Source: a bacterium
Lineage (GTDB): Bacteria > Vulcanimicrobiota > Xenobia > Xenobiales > Xenobiaceae
DNA: 16,456 nucleotides
Assembly: GCA_022839105.1 (NCBI GenBank)
Contig: JALHDH010000076.1
Coordinates: 1 to 16,456, forward strand
Direction of reading: 5' to 3'
This document shows positions 1 to 7,888 of this stretch, one piece after another; within the stretch, counting starts at the first letter, position 1, and each line of letters starts with the position of its first letter. Below the pieces are notes generated by a model that saw only the letters and a list, made by a program, of their open reading frames with translations, was not told the DNA's origin and ran no database searches. A program made the position numbers and the translations under genes.

Positions 1-733
1 CGGGGGTCAGGAAGACCTGCACGTCGTGATGGACCAACGCGACCGGGACGTCCCGGGGGTCGGACGTTCCCGCTCGAAGCACCTGGTCCTGCGGGACGAA
101 GCGGGCTTCGGCCACATGGTGGTCGGTCCGGATGTGCCCGAGGAGTTCCTGCACCTCGAAGCGCCCCAGGAGCTGGTGGATCCGCTCGGCACGCACCCCG
201 ATCTGGGCGAAGCGACCATCCTCCAACTGCACGTAGCCGAACTTGTAGTAGTTCCCGTCCCGCAGGCTCTTCCGGATGGGGTCCACCCGAGAGCGTTCGG
301 GCGAGTGCATGAACTGGTGGGTCGGGTTGCCCTCGGGGGCGACCCAGCCGACGAACTCCCCGGTGCTGGAGTGGGTGACGACCCCAGACTTGCTGAAGAA
401 GGTGATGAGGTCCACCCGGGTGGAGCGCGCCAGGGCCGCCAGCACCTGGTTGCTCATCCCGCCCTGGTAGGCCAGCACCGCCAGCCCCGCCGCGTGGATC
501 TTCTCGTCCAGCAGGCGGTTGATGATCCCGGTGGACTCCAGGGCCAGCTCGAGGTTGTGGGCGTAGCTGGTGGCCAGGCGCTGGGACTCGGCCTCCATCT
601 GCCGGTAGTAGAAGTCCTGGATCTGCAGGCGGATCAGCTTGCCGGCTCCCAGGAAGATGAGCGCGATGACCACCAGCATGGCCACATGGGTGCGGACGCT
701 CAGCCGCATGTTCTCGGGGCGGTTGCGCCTCAA
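1..733 (-). CDS. Membrane-anchored sensor protein, N-terminal part (runs off left edge)
   Basis: This frame is open from the left edge up to about position 733, so the C-terminus is missing. The product starts with a basic stretch, then one strong hydrophobic helix (roughly residues 18-33, around LVVIALIFLGAG), then an amphipathic helix. An extracytoplasmic region of about 200 residues follows, with segments such as VDLITFFSKSGVVTHSS and YYKFGYVQLEDGRFAQIGV. These look like the strands of a Cache/PAS-like ligand-sensing domain (inference). This layout is typical of sensor histidine kinases, diguanylate cyclases or chemoreceptors, but the output domain lies outside the window. Two starts are possible: TTG at 733, preceded by GGAGGG at a good distance, or ATG at 709 with no clear ribosome site. 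I prefer TTG. The gene diverges from the lipoprotein operon, with about 205 bases between them. Confidence 0.7.
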   Translation of the reverse strand, partial: MRRNRPENMRLSVRTHVAMLVVIALIFLGAGKLIRLQIQDFYYRQMEAESQRLATSYAHNLELALESTGIINRLLDEKIHAAGLAVLAYQGGMSNQVLAALARSTRVDLITFFSKSGVVTHSSTGEFVGWVAPEGNPTHQFMHSPERSRVDPIRKSLRDGNYYKFGYVQLEDGRFAQIGVRAERIHQLLGRFEVQELLGHIRTDHHVAEARFVPQDQVLRAGTSDPRDVPVALVHHDVQVFLTP

Positions 734-938
734 GCCGGTCTTCCCTCCACCTTGTCCTTCCCCTCCCGGGCAATTCCCCGAAAGCAAGAATTGCACGGAA
801 GAGGCGGACCTCCTCTCGAGGCAATCTGCGAAAATTCACGAATCAAGGGCGACCGGAGCCGATGCCGGCTTTCAAGAACCTTTCAGGCCGGACCCCCAGA
901 ATGCCGGAAAACCCGATCCCAGACACGAGGTTCGACCG
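734..938. promoter_or_regulatory. Divergent intergenic region with a 7-bp inverted repeat
   Basis: This 205-base gap separates two divergent genes and must hold both promoters. It is more A/T-rich than its surroundings between about 770 and 850. It contains a perfect inverted repeat, GCAATTC at 770-776 and GAATTGC at 788-794, separated by 11 bases, which is a plausible dimeric operator. GAGG at 926-930 lies eight bases before the ATG at 939 and serves as its ribosome site. I could not pick convincing -35/-10 boxes. Confidence 0.35.
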
Positions 939-2060
939 ATGAAGCCGATTGATGCCGCCCGCCCCAGCCTGGTCCTGACGCCCCGCTCGGCGCCTCCTGG
1001 CCTGAAGCCTCAGACCTCGCCGGCCCCGACGGTTCCGGCCGACCAGGTCACCCTGGATGGGACGGCAGCCGAGGCGCGCCCCGAGCTCCCCACCTTCTCG
1101 ATGCGCCGGCTGATCCTGGGCGCCCTGGCCCTGGTGCCCCTCCTGGGCCTGGCCGCGTGCTCGGCGGTTCCCGACGATCCGCCGCCTCCCCCTCCCAGCT
1201 CGATCAGCACCCCGGTCGAGACCCCCACCCGCCCGGGCCCGATCACCCCGGCCCCCGAGACTCCGGCCCCCGCCCGGGTGGGAGTCCTGATGCCCGTGCC
1301 CCAGGAGGGCGAGGGAGCCACGATCCAGGTGCCGGAGGGTGTCTCGCAGATCCTCTTCGAACAGGGAAGCGTCAGGGCCCAGGACGCCCAGGGCCATGAC
1401 CTGGTGGTGCAACCCGACTGGGCCGGCCAGGTCTGGACGACCTCGCTTTCCACCCCGGACCAGGACCTGGGCATGCTGCACGAGGGCCTGAACGGCGAGA
1501 TGCTCCTGAAGCTTCCGGAAGGCACCCGGACCGTCATGATCTTCCCCAACCAGACGACCATGGACGGAAGCCTGATCGCCATGGACAGCCAGGGCAACGT
1601 CCTGGGGGCCCACTACAACAGCGACATCCAGTTGCTCCCCCTGACGGCAGACGCCTTCGCCTGCGCTCGCATCGAGCCTTTCATGACCGAATCCCAGGAC
1701 GGCAGCGTCAGCCTGGACCTGCCCGCCGGAACCCGCACGATCCACGTGAACGGGGCCCAGGCCGGGAACGACGGCTCCCTGGTCGCGGTGGACGGCTACG
1801 GCCGGGTCCTGCAGCTCCACCCCAACTGGGGCGGGAGCTGGTCGACCCAGGGCCAGAACCCCACGGCGGATCCGGCCGAAGGCCGGCTGGTTTCGGGCGA
1901 CGAGTTCGAAGGGCTCTCGCTGAGCGTCGTCCCGGGAACCCGGCGGATCGAGATCCGGCCCCAGGGCTCGGGGACGAGCATCCAGGAGCTGGATGCCTCG
2001 GGGAAGGTCCTGGCCCGCCAGGAGGCCTCTCCCCTGGTCTTCCGGCCTGGCTCTCTGTAG
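939..2060 (+). CDS. Repeat-containing lipoprotein of unknown function
   Basis: The 373-residue product has a lipoprotein signal at about residues 55-74: MRR, a hydrophobic run, then the lipobox LAAC with Cys74. A proline-rich tether (residues about 78-115) and four similar units follow, at about residues 126-170, 186-226, 254-300 and 323-362. Each unit has the pattern (L/V)P-x-G-T-R-x-(I/V), a short loop, then D-G-S-L-(I/V)-A-(V/M)-D-x-x-G-x-V-L, so a beta-repeat fold on the outer or periplasmic face is likely. The ATG at 939 has GAGG at a good distance. The ATG at 1101 sits just before the signal but has no ribosome site. With the start at 939, 54 mostly polar residues precede the signal, which is unusual. 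It is the first gene of a likely three-gene operon and ends in TAG. I do not recognise the family. Confidence 0.8.
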   Translation: MKPIDAARPSLVLTPRSAPPGLKPQTSPAPTVPADQVTLDGTAAEARPELPTFSMRRLILGALALVPLLGLAACSAVPDDPPPPPPSSISTPVETPTRPGPITPAPETPAPARVGVLMPVPQEGEGATIQVPEGVSQILFEQGSVRAQDAQGHDLVVQPDWAGQVWTTSLSTPDQDLGMLHEGLNGEMLLKLPEGTRTVMIFPNQTTMDGSLIAMDSQGNVLGAHYNSDIQLLPLTADAFACARIEPFMTESQDGSVSLDLPAGTRTIHVNGAQAGNDGSLVAVDGYGRVLQLHPNWGGSWSTQGQNPTADPAEGRLVSGDEFEGLSLSVVPGTRRIEIRPQGSGTSIQELDASGKVLARQEASPLVFRPGSL

Positions 2061-2113
2061 GAGGCTGATTCAGACCTGGGGGGTTCCAGGCCTTGACGGC
2101 GAAGCGCCCGGCG

Positions 2114-3031
2114 ATGAGCGCGTGCCGAATCTTCCTGCTTCCCTGGCTGATCCTCCTGCTGACGGGAACCGCCCTGGCCCTGCCTGCAGGCGCGCTGGTG
2201 GGGGCCGTGGAGGCCGAGGTCCCCGACCAGGTGGCGGTCTACCGCTGCCGACCCGGCCCCATGACGGGCCTGAAGGCGGGCGACGTGGTGGGCCTGGTGC
2301 GCGCGGGGACCTCCCTGGGGGAGGCCACGGTGCTGCGCACCTCTCCGGAACTGCTCATCAGCCTCAGGGGCCTCTTTGAATGCCTCCCGGGAGACCTGCT
2401 GGTCTTCAGCCGGAATACCCGGTCTCCGGCCCTCCCCCGCCCGCCGGTTGCCGGCCCGGCGCCCGCGCCGGATTCCCCCCCTTCGAACCCCGAACCCGAC
2501 CCCCAGTCCGAAGATTCCGCGCCCGAGACGCCCCAGGATCCCGCCCGGGAGACCCTGGGGCAATGGCACCAGGACCTGAAGCTCCGCCTGGAGCACTTCC
2601 TGCGCCTGGGCCCCGCCGACAAGCCCGCCTCGCCCCATCCCGCCAACCTCCAGAAGGCCTGGGCCCTGAACGAACGCTCCGATTTCCTGGAGGCAGCCAA
2701 AGCCTATGGGAACCTGGCCGCGGCCCTTCAACGCGAGGGCCTGGGCGGGCTGACCTCGGATCCGGGACGAGGTCGGGAAGCCTGGTCCCTGGGCCTGGAG
2801 GCCCTGAGCCTGCGCGCCCTGTGCCTCTTCCTGGCCGAGACGCCGGATCGCGCCCGGGCCGCCTTCGAAGCCCTGGCCCGCGAGAACCCCAAGGGTGCCC
2901 TGGGTTCGGCCCGCGCCCTGAGCATGGTCAGGTCCCGGGCCAACACCTGGCTGGCCCGACTCCCCAAGCGGGGGGATGAAGCCCGCCGAAAAGGCTCGAT
3001 CCGAATCCACCCGGATGGAGTCGAGCGATGA
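2114..3031 (+). CDS. Secreted protein with beta N-domain, Pro-rich linker and helical C-domain
   Basis: From ATG 2114 the product is 305 residues with a clear signal peptide (FLLPWLILLLTGTALALPAGA, residues about 7-27 in outline). Residues about 35-100 form a small beta-rich domain around GDVVGLVRAGTSLGEATVL. It recalls the barrel-like C-domains of FlgT-type envelope proteins, but the similarity is weak. Residues about 103-147 are a Pro/Glu/Asp-rich linker. Residues about 175-285 are helical and TPR-like (ERSDFLEAAKAYGNLAAAL and later APDRARAAFEAL-type turns). An in-frame TTG at 2093, with GGGGGG at 2078-2083, would add seven residues including KR and is an equally possible start. The gene lies about 50 bases after the lipoprotein and overlaps the next gene by ATGA, so it is probably co-translated with it. 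Function unknown. Confidence 0.75.
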   Translation: MSACRIFLLPWLILLLTGTALALPAGALVGAVEAEVPDQVAVYRCRPGPMTGLKAGDVVGLVRAGTSLGEATVLRTSPELLISLRGLFECLPGDLLVFSRNTRSPALPRPPVAGPAPAPDSPPSNPEPDPQSEDSAPETPQDPARETLGQWHQDLKLRLEHFLRLGPADKPASPHPANLQKAWALNERSDFLEAAKAYGNLAAALQREGLGGLTSDPGRGREAWSLGLEALSLRALCLFLAETPDRARAAFEALARENPKGALGSARALSMVRSRANTWLARLPKRGDEARRKGSIRIHPDGVER

Positions 3032-4257
3032 GCCTTTCCGGCCAGCAGAGTCCCCAGGGCCCTTCCCCGGGTGCTGCCGGTGGCCGCCTGCCGGTGGCCG
3101 AGTTCGTCGAAGAGCCTGGCGTCATCGATCTGGCCTGGGGCCACCCCGACCCGACTCTTCTGCCCTTCGAGGAACTGGCCGAGCTGGCCAGGACCACCCT
3201 GCGGCGCTTCGGCCCCGAGGCCCTGGCCTATGGGGCTCCGGCCGGGCCGGGCCCGCTGATCGAGGCGGTGGTCGATCGGTTGGGGCGGACCGACTCACGC
3301 CCCCCCGGGCCCGAGGAGATCTGCCTGACCGGAGGGGTCTCGGCTGCCCTGGAGCAGTGCGCGGGGCTCCTGGCCGAGCCGGGCCAGGTGATCCTGGTCG
3401 AGGCCCCCACCTACCACTTCGCGCTGCGGATCCTGGGCAGCCATCCCCTGGAGATCTGCCCTCTCCCCTTCGACTCCGAGGGGCTGGTGGTGGAGGCCCT
3501 GCCCGAGAGGCTGGCCCGGATCCGGGCCAGCGGAAGGAAGGTCGGCTTCCTCTACACGATCCCCACCTTCCACAACCCCACCGGACTGACCCTGAGCCCC
3601 GAGCGACGAGGCGCCCTGGTCCGGCTGGCCGAAGCCGAAGGCCTGCTCCTGGTCGAGGACGACGTCTATCGCGAACTCTCCTTCGAGGGGCCCGCCCCAC
3701 CCTCGCTGTGGAGCCTGGCTCCCCCCGGGCGGGTGGTCCGGCTGGGCTCCTTCGCCAAGTCCCTGGCCCCCGGCCTGAGGGTGGGCTATCTCACGGCCGA
3801 CCGGTCCCTGGCCGAACGCTTCTCGGGGCAGCCCTGGCTGCAGTCGGGCGGGGCCCCCAGCCACCTGCCCTCCCTGCTGGTGGCCACCTGCATGGCCGAG
3901 GGCCAGTACCCGGCCAACGTCCACCGCCTCCAGGCGGCCTACCGCCAGCGCCGCGAAGCCCTCCTGGAGGCCCTCAAGGCCGCGATGCCCGAGGGCACGA
4001 CCTGGACCCGACCCGCCGGCGGCTACTTCACCTGGGTCACCCTGCCCGAAGGCGACACCCGAAAGCTCCTCCCCGCGGTCAAGGAAGCGGGGAGCGGCTA
4101 TATCCCGGGGACGACCTTCCTGCCCCCGAAGAGGCCCGAAGCCTGCGGGCCCTTCGCCGAGCAGGCCTCGCGCTCGTTCCGGCTGGCCTGGAGCCGCTAC
4201 AGCCCTGAAGACCTGCGCGAGTCGGTCCGCCGGATGGGCGGGGTGCTGCGGGGCTGA
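3028..4257 (+). CDS. PLP-dependent aminotransferase, class I/II (fold type I)
   Basis: The 409-residue product has the normal length and motif order of the aspartate-aminotransferase fold, closest in style to 2-aminoadipate/MocR-type aminotransferases without the helix-turn-helix domain. Visible key residues are NPTG at 183-186, the cofactor-binding Asp and Tyr in EDDVYREL (about 210-217), the Schiff-base lysine Lys244 in SFAKSLAPGLRVGYL, the phosphate-contacting Arg251, and the substrate-carboxylate Arg385 in FRLAW. It should transfer an amino group between an amino acid and a 2-oxo acid in the cytosol; the substrate cannot be read from the sequence. The ATG overlaps the stop of the upstream secreted-protein gene by four bases, which implies translational coupling. 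Its pairing with two envelope proteins is not explained. It converges on the unknown gene at 4289 with 31 bases between. Confidence 0.92.
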   Translation: MSLSGQQSPQGPSPGAAGGRLPVAEFVEEPGVIDLAWGHPDPTLLPFEELAELARTTLRRFGPEALAYGAPAGPGPLIEAVVDRLGRTDSRPPGPEEICLTGGVSAALEQCAGLLAEPGQVILVEAPTYHFALRILGSHPLEICPLPFDSEGLVVEALPERLARIRASGRKVGFLYTIPTFHNPTGLTLSPERRGALVRLAEAEGLLLVEDDVYRELSFEGPAPPSLWSLAPPGRVVRLGSFAKSLAPGLRVGYLTADRSLAERFSGQPWLQSGGAPSHLPSLLVATCMAEGQYPANVHRLQAAYRQRREALLEALKAAMPEGTTWTRPAGGYFTWVTLPEGDTRKLLPAVKEAGSGYIPGTTFLPPKRPEACGPFAEQASRSFRLAWSRYSPEDLRESVRRMGGVLRG

Positions 4258-4288
4258 AGGGAAGGAAGGCTCGGACCGAGGCGGGAGC

Positions 4289-5266
4289 TTAAACCGGATA
4301 GACCACGCAGCGGGCTCCCCGCTGCTTGAGCCACTCGCTGAAGGGACCGGCCACGGCCCGGGTGCAGGCGAACTTGCGTTCCTTGTGCACGTGGTAGCCC
4401 AGTTCCCCGGCCTTCTTCTCGGCCAGCTCACGCGCCTCGGGCTGCAGGACCTGCCGCCACAGCACGCTGAAGGGGTCGCGATTCCCGTCCTCGCGCACCG
4501 TCAGGCCGGCCCGGTCGGTGGGGAAGTGCAGGATGAAGCTGCCCGGGTGGGCGGCCAGCAGCGAGGCGACGGCGGGCGGCATCTCCACCCCCTCGAACCA
4601 CAGAGGCCCGACCCGGCAGCGGACCACCTCCTCGACGGTGATCGCCGGCAACTCCGACAGCAGCACGAAGGCGAACTCGGCTTCATCGGAGTGGTAGCGT
4701 GAGATCACGGTGCGGAAGGGTCCCGTGGCCTCCAGGTCATCCCCCTGGAGCTCGACCAGGTTCCGGGTCCAGCGACCGTGGTGCTGGTAGAGCTGCACGG
4801 TGTAGCGGGCGAAGAGCTCCTCGCTGGCGTCGAAGCGATCGAAGACCGTGGTGAAGAAGGCCCGGCGCCTGTCCGCCTCGACGCGGCGCAAGGCCAGATC
4901 CAGGCGGCTCCAGCGCGGCAGGCTGGCGCGCTGGAGTTCCTGATGGTAGCGGGCCTGCTCCAGCAGGCGCTGCTCGGCAGGGGAAGGGTCGGCCTTGGCC
5001 TCCAGGACCGGAAGGTCCACTCCCGCCAGAAAGCGGCTGGAAGCCTCCTGCTGGGAGAGGATCCGGCCCACAGCAGGCTCGGCGGGCAGTCCCGTGCGCA
5101 GGTTGATCTCCAGGCCGGGCCAGGTGCCGAATCCTCCCGAGGGGGCCAGAAAGCCCCAGAGCGCTTCCAGGCGGGCCGGGTCCGGGAAGAAGCGGTTCAG
5201 GCGCCCGGCCTGCAGGAGTCGTCTGAGCATGGCCAGGTAGATCCCGGCGGCCTCGGCTCCCAACAA
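4289..5266 (-). CDS. Uncharacterised 325-residue protein
   Basis: This is a soluble, globular-looking protein with no signal peptide, no membrane helix and no motif I recognise. The middle is charged and helical (WSRLDLALRRVEADRRRAFF region), followed by mixed beta/alpha sequence ending in CVVYPV. It sits directly downstream of the TelA-like coiled-coil gene on the same strand, so the two are probably co-transcribed. The start is uncertain. TTG at 5266 has no ribosome site. ATG at 5230 also lacks a good one. An in-frame CTG at 5299 is preceded eight bases away by GGAGG, which lies across the stop codon of the upstream gene. Function unknown. Confidence 0.7.
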   Translation of the reverse strand: MLGAEAAGIYLAMLRRLLQAGRLNRFFPDPARLEALWGFLAPSGGFGTWPGLEINLRTGLPAEPAVGRILSQQEASSRFLAGVDLPVLEAKADPSPAEQRLLEQARYHQELQRASLPRWSRLDLALRRVEADRRRAFFTTVFDRFDASEELFARYTVQLYQHHGRWTRNLVELQGDDLEATGPFRTVISRYHSDEAEFAFVLLSELPAITVEEVVRCRVGPLWFEGVEMPPAVASLLAAHPGSFILHFPTDRAGLTVREDGNRDPFSVLWRQVLQPEARELAEKKAGELGYHVHKERKFACTRAVAGPFSEWLKQRGARCVVYPV

Positions 5267-5303
5267 GACCTGGGGCGGGCGGGGCGCGGAGCCGGCCAGG
5301 GCT

Positions 5304-6377
5304 CTAGCCTCCCTCTCGGGCGGCCTGGAGCAGGCCGTATTCCTTCTCGGCCAGCTTCAAGGTCTCGTCGATCCGCTTCTCGCGCAGTTCGCGCTCCTGC
5401 TCGAGGTTGCTCTCGATCAGGGCGGTGGTGGCGTCGTCATAGACCTTGAGCTCGCTGGTCAGCTTCTCGACGTTCTGGCTCAGGTAGAGCGAGGTGTTGG
5501 AAGCGAGCAGGGCCACCTTGTTCACGCTTTCCTTCAACGAGGTCATGGCCGACTGCATGTCCAGGGTCAGCTCGCTGGCCTCGGTGGCCGTCGCCAGCGA
5601 AGCCAGGTTGCCCCGCAGATCGTCCAGGACCTCGGTCCCGGCATCGTGGAGATTCTGCATGTTGGCATGCAGGTTGGAGAGCATCTCCAGGAAGTTGTTG
5701 TTCATCGCCACGATCGAGGAGATGCGATCCTCGGCGCTGGAGTACAGGCGCAGCCTGGCCCCGTGCTCCCAGATCTTCTGCTTGACCTCATCGACCTGCG
5801 CCTGGAGGGTCCGCTTCTCGGCGCTGGAGGAATCCGCGGCCAGGGCCTCCATCCGGGCTTCCAGGCGCGTCTTCTCCTCGCGCAGTTGCAGGATGTAGGC
5901 AGCCGCCTTCTCTTCGTTGTGCGCCGAAACCACCATCTTCTTGTTCAGGCGGACGATGTCGTCGCGGACCTTGGAGATCTCGACCTCCATCTTGTCCAGG
6001 AAGAGGCCGATCTCGCGAACGCGGGTCTCGGCCACGAGGATCTTCTCCTGGAGAAGCTCGGAGAGGGGGCGCTCCGGCAGGCGATCGGAGAGAACCGGGA
6101 TCTTCTCGAGCAGGCCGCGCAGATTCGCACCCGCCTTGCCCAGATCCACCGTGGCCATCCCCTTGAGGTATTCCCAGGCGGACTTGGACTCGGCCAGGTC
6201 CCGGGTCATCTCCTTGGCGATCTCGTCGTGGGTCTTCTTGAGCCCCTCGAGTTCCTGGATCCTCCGGGTGTGGACCTCCTGATAGCTGGAGACCAGGCCC
6301 TGGAGGGATTCCCTGGAATACTCCTCGCCATCGTACACGACGGCAGCCTGGTTCTGGACCTGGGTTTCCTCGTTCAT
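5304..6377 (-). CDS. TelA/KlaA-like coiled-coil protein
   Basis: The 357-residue product starts at an ATG preceded by GGAGGT at ideal spacing. It has no signal peptide and no membrane helix and is almost entirely helical, with long heptad-rich stretches at about residues 20-70, 105-205 and 305-345. The segment ANLRGLLEKIPVLSDRL (about 84-100), followed by paired helices and then a long helix with SLYLSQNVEKLTSEL, follows the layout of TelA/KlaA 'toxic anion resistance' proteins. In that family a short glycine/proline turn precedes a helical bundle. I judge this a distant relative. The family is linked to tellurite and envelope stress, but its biochemical role is poorly defined. The gene begins 46 bases after the stop of the methyltransferase and is followed closely by the unknown gene at 4289, suggesting one transcript. 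It ends in TAG. Confidence 0.6.
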   Translation of the reverse strand: MNEETQVQNQAAVVYDGEEYSRESLQGLVSSYQEVHTRRIQELEGLKKTHDEIAKEMTRDLAESKSAWEYLKGMATVDLGKAGANLRGLLEKIPVLSDRLPERPLSELLQEKILVAETRVREIGLFLDKMEVEISKVRDDIVRLNKKMVVSAHNEEKAAAYILQLREEKTRLEARMEALAADSSSAEKRTLQAQVDEVKQKIWEHGARLRLYSSAEDRISSIVAMNNNFLEMLSNLHANMQNLHDAGTEVLDDLRGNLASLATATEASELTLDMQSAMTSLKESVNKVALLASNTSLYLSQNVEKLTSELKVYDDATTALIESNLEQERELREKRIDETLKLAEKEYGLLQAAREGG

Positions 6378-6423
6378 GCCGACCTCCGCCTGAAACAGCG
6401 TGGGGATGCGGTTCGCGGCGGCC

Positions 6424-7788
6424 TCAGGGCGTTCCTGTCCCCAGGGCCCGCACCGTGGCCACTCCCCCTTCGATCCCGTAGACCCGGACTCGGGGGCAGA
6501 GCCCCTCAGGCGGGCCGGGAGCCGGAACAGAGAGGACCGGAAGAAGCCCGCTCTCTCCCCGAAGAGCCCACCAGTCCGGTCGGAAATCCTCCCCCCGGGG
6601 GGCCCACTCGACCGCCCAGCAATCCACGAGCTCGCGCCAGGAGGCCTCCGGGACACCCTCCAGCCCGTCCAGGTGGACCCGTCCTTCCTGAAGGCGGGCC
6701 CGCGGAGCCGGCAGCCCCGGCGCCTGCCCCAGGCGACACACGCTGAAGGGAGACCTCACGCCCCCGTGCAGAAGGCGTCGCCGGGCCGCCTGCACGGCCG
6801 CGCTCCCCACATCACAGCCCAGCCAGCGGCGCCCCAGCCGCTCGGCCACCACCAGGGTGGTGCCGGAGCCACAGAAGAAATCCGCCACCAGGCCGCCCGG
6901 CTTCGAAGAGGCCCCCACGATGCGCTCCAGGAGCGCCTCGGGCTTCTGGGTGGCGTACCCCGTGGCCTCGCGTCGGTGCCAGGAGCGCAAGGGCTGGATG
7001 TCCAGCCAGAGATCCCCCACCGGGATCCCCCCGGCCTCGTCGAGGTACTTCTTCAGGCGCGGCACTCCGTTGCGGGTCCAGAAGACCCGCCCCTCGGCCA
7101 GGAGACGGTCCAGGCCCTCCTGGTCATGAAGCCAGTGCCGGCCGTGAGGAGGCTCCAGGAGGCCCCTCTGCCCGAAGGAACGGGCGGGTCCCGGCCCGGC
7201 CCCGGTCAGGTTGTCGGACATGAAGCGCCTTCCATCGGGATCCCGATAACGGTAGTAGCGGCGAACCAGTTCGGGATCCCGCTCGGAGCGCACGGGCCTC
7301 ATGGAGTGGCTGCGGTCGGCGTAGAACAGGATCACGTCATGCACGGCCCCGTAGAAGCCGGCATCCGGATGGGAGGTGGTGCGCCGCCAGGCGATCTGGG
7401 CCCGGAATCGGCGCTCGCCGAGGATCTCGTCCAGCAGGCAACGCAGCACGTGGCAGGCCCGGGTATCGCAGTGCAGGTAGAGCGCCCCGTCGGGAGCCAG
7501 CAATCCACAGGCCGCCTCCAGGCGCGGAGCCATCCACTCGCGATAGCGGGCCAGCCCACCGGGGAAGCGATCCCGATAGGCGTGCTGAAGCCGGCGCCTT
7601 CCCTCGCGCAGGGTCGCGACGAGATAGTCCTGGCCGCTGGCGAAGGGGGGATCCAGGTAGAGCAGATCCACCTTCCCGGCATGCTCGGGATGCAGGAGGC
7701 GGGCCACGTCCAGGTTGTCCCCCTCCACCAGCAGGTTCCCGCGCGGACACCCGTCGGGCCCGTTCCTGTCCAGCAACTCCCAAGGCAT
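6424..7788 (-). CDS. Site-specific DNA methyltransferase, beta class (adenine-N6 or cytosine-N4)
   Basis: The 454-residue product carries the motifs in beta-class order. Catalytic motif IV, DPPF, is at residues 46-49 (context LLYLDPPFASGQDY). Motif X, TQKPEALLERI, is at about 280-290, and the S-adenosylmethionine-binding motif I, DFFCGSGTT, is at 303-311. The variable region between, about residues 130-260, holds the likely target-recognition part. It includes WRRTTSHPDAGFYGAVHDV, typical of Mod-like enzymes. A C-terminal extension of about 110 residues (WAVEWAPRGEDFRPDWWALR) is found in some stand-alone Mod-like methylases. It should transfer a methyl group to adenine N6 or cytosine N4 in a specific DNA site. 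No restriction endonuclease is visible nearby, so it looks like an orphan. It is the likely first gene of the methylase/TelA-like/unknown set and diverges from the HEAT-repeat gene. Confidence 0.9.
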   Translation of the reverse strand: MPWELLDRNGPDGCPRGNLLVEGDNLDVARLLHPEHAGKVDLLYLDPPFASGQDYLVATLREGRRRLQHAYRDRFPGGLARYREWMAPRLEAACGLLAPDGALYLHCDTRACHVLRCLLDEILGERRFRAQIAWRRTTSHPDAGFYGAVHDVILFYADRSHSMRPVRSERDPELVRRYYRYRDPDGRRFMSDNLTGAGPGPARSFGQRGLLEPPHGRHWLHDQEGLDRLLAEGRVFWTRNGVPRLKKYLDEAGGIPVGDLWLDIQPLRSWHRREATGYATQKPEALLERIVGASSKPGGLVADFFCGSGTTLVVAERLGRRWLGCDVGSAAVQAARRRLLHGGVRSPFSVCRLGQAPGLPAPRARLQEGRVHLDGLEGVPEASWRELVDCWAVEWAPRGEDFRPDWWALRGESGLLPVLSVPAPGPPEGLCPRVRVYGIEGGVATVRALGTGTP

Positions 7789-7888
7789 GGCCGGGCCTTG
7801 TCCCCTGCCGGCCCGAATCCTGCGCCTCCCGTCCGAAGGAAGTGCGGAACGCTTGCCTTGACCCGAACCGACCGGCTAGCATGCGATC

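Noticed and set aside
4270..4280. CTCGG-A-CCGAG palindrome in the gap between the aminotransferase and the unknown gene
   Set aside because: A 5-bp stem with a one-base loop cannot form a proper hairpin, and no T-tract follows on either strand.
7858..7882. TTGACC and TAGCAT as a promoter of the HEAT-repeat gene
   Set aside because: The spacing is only 13 bases, too short for a sigma-70 type promoter, and no other -10 box fits.
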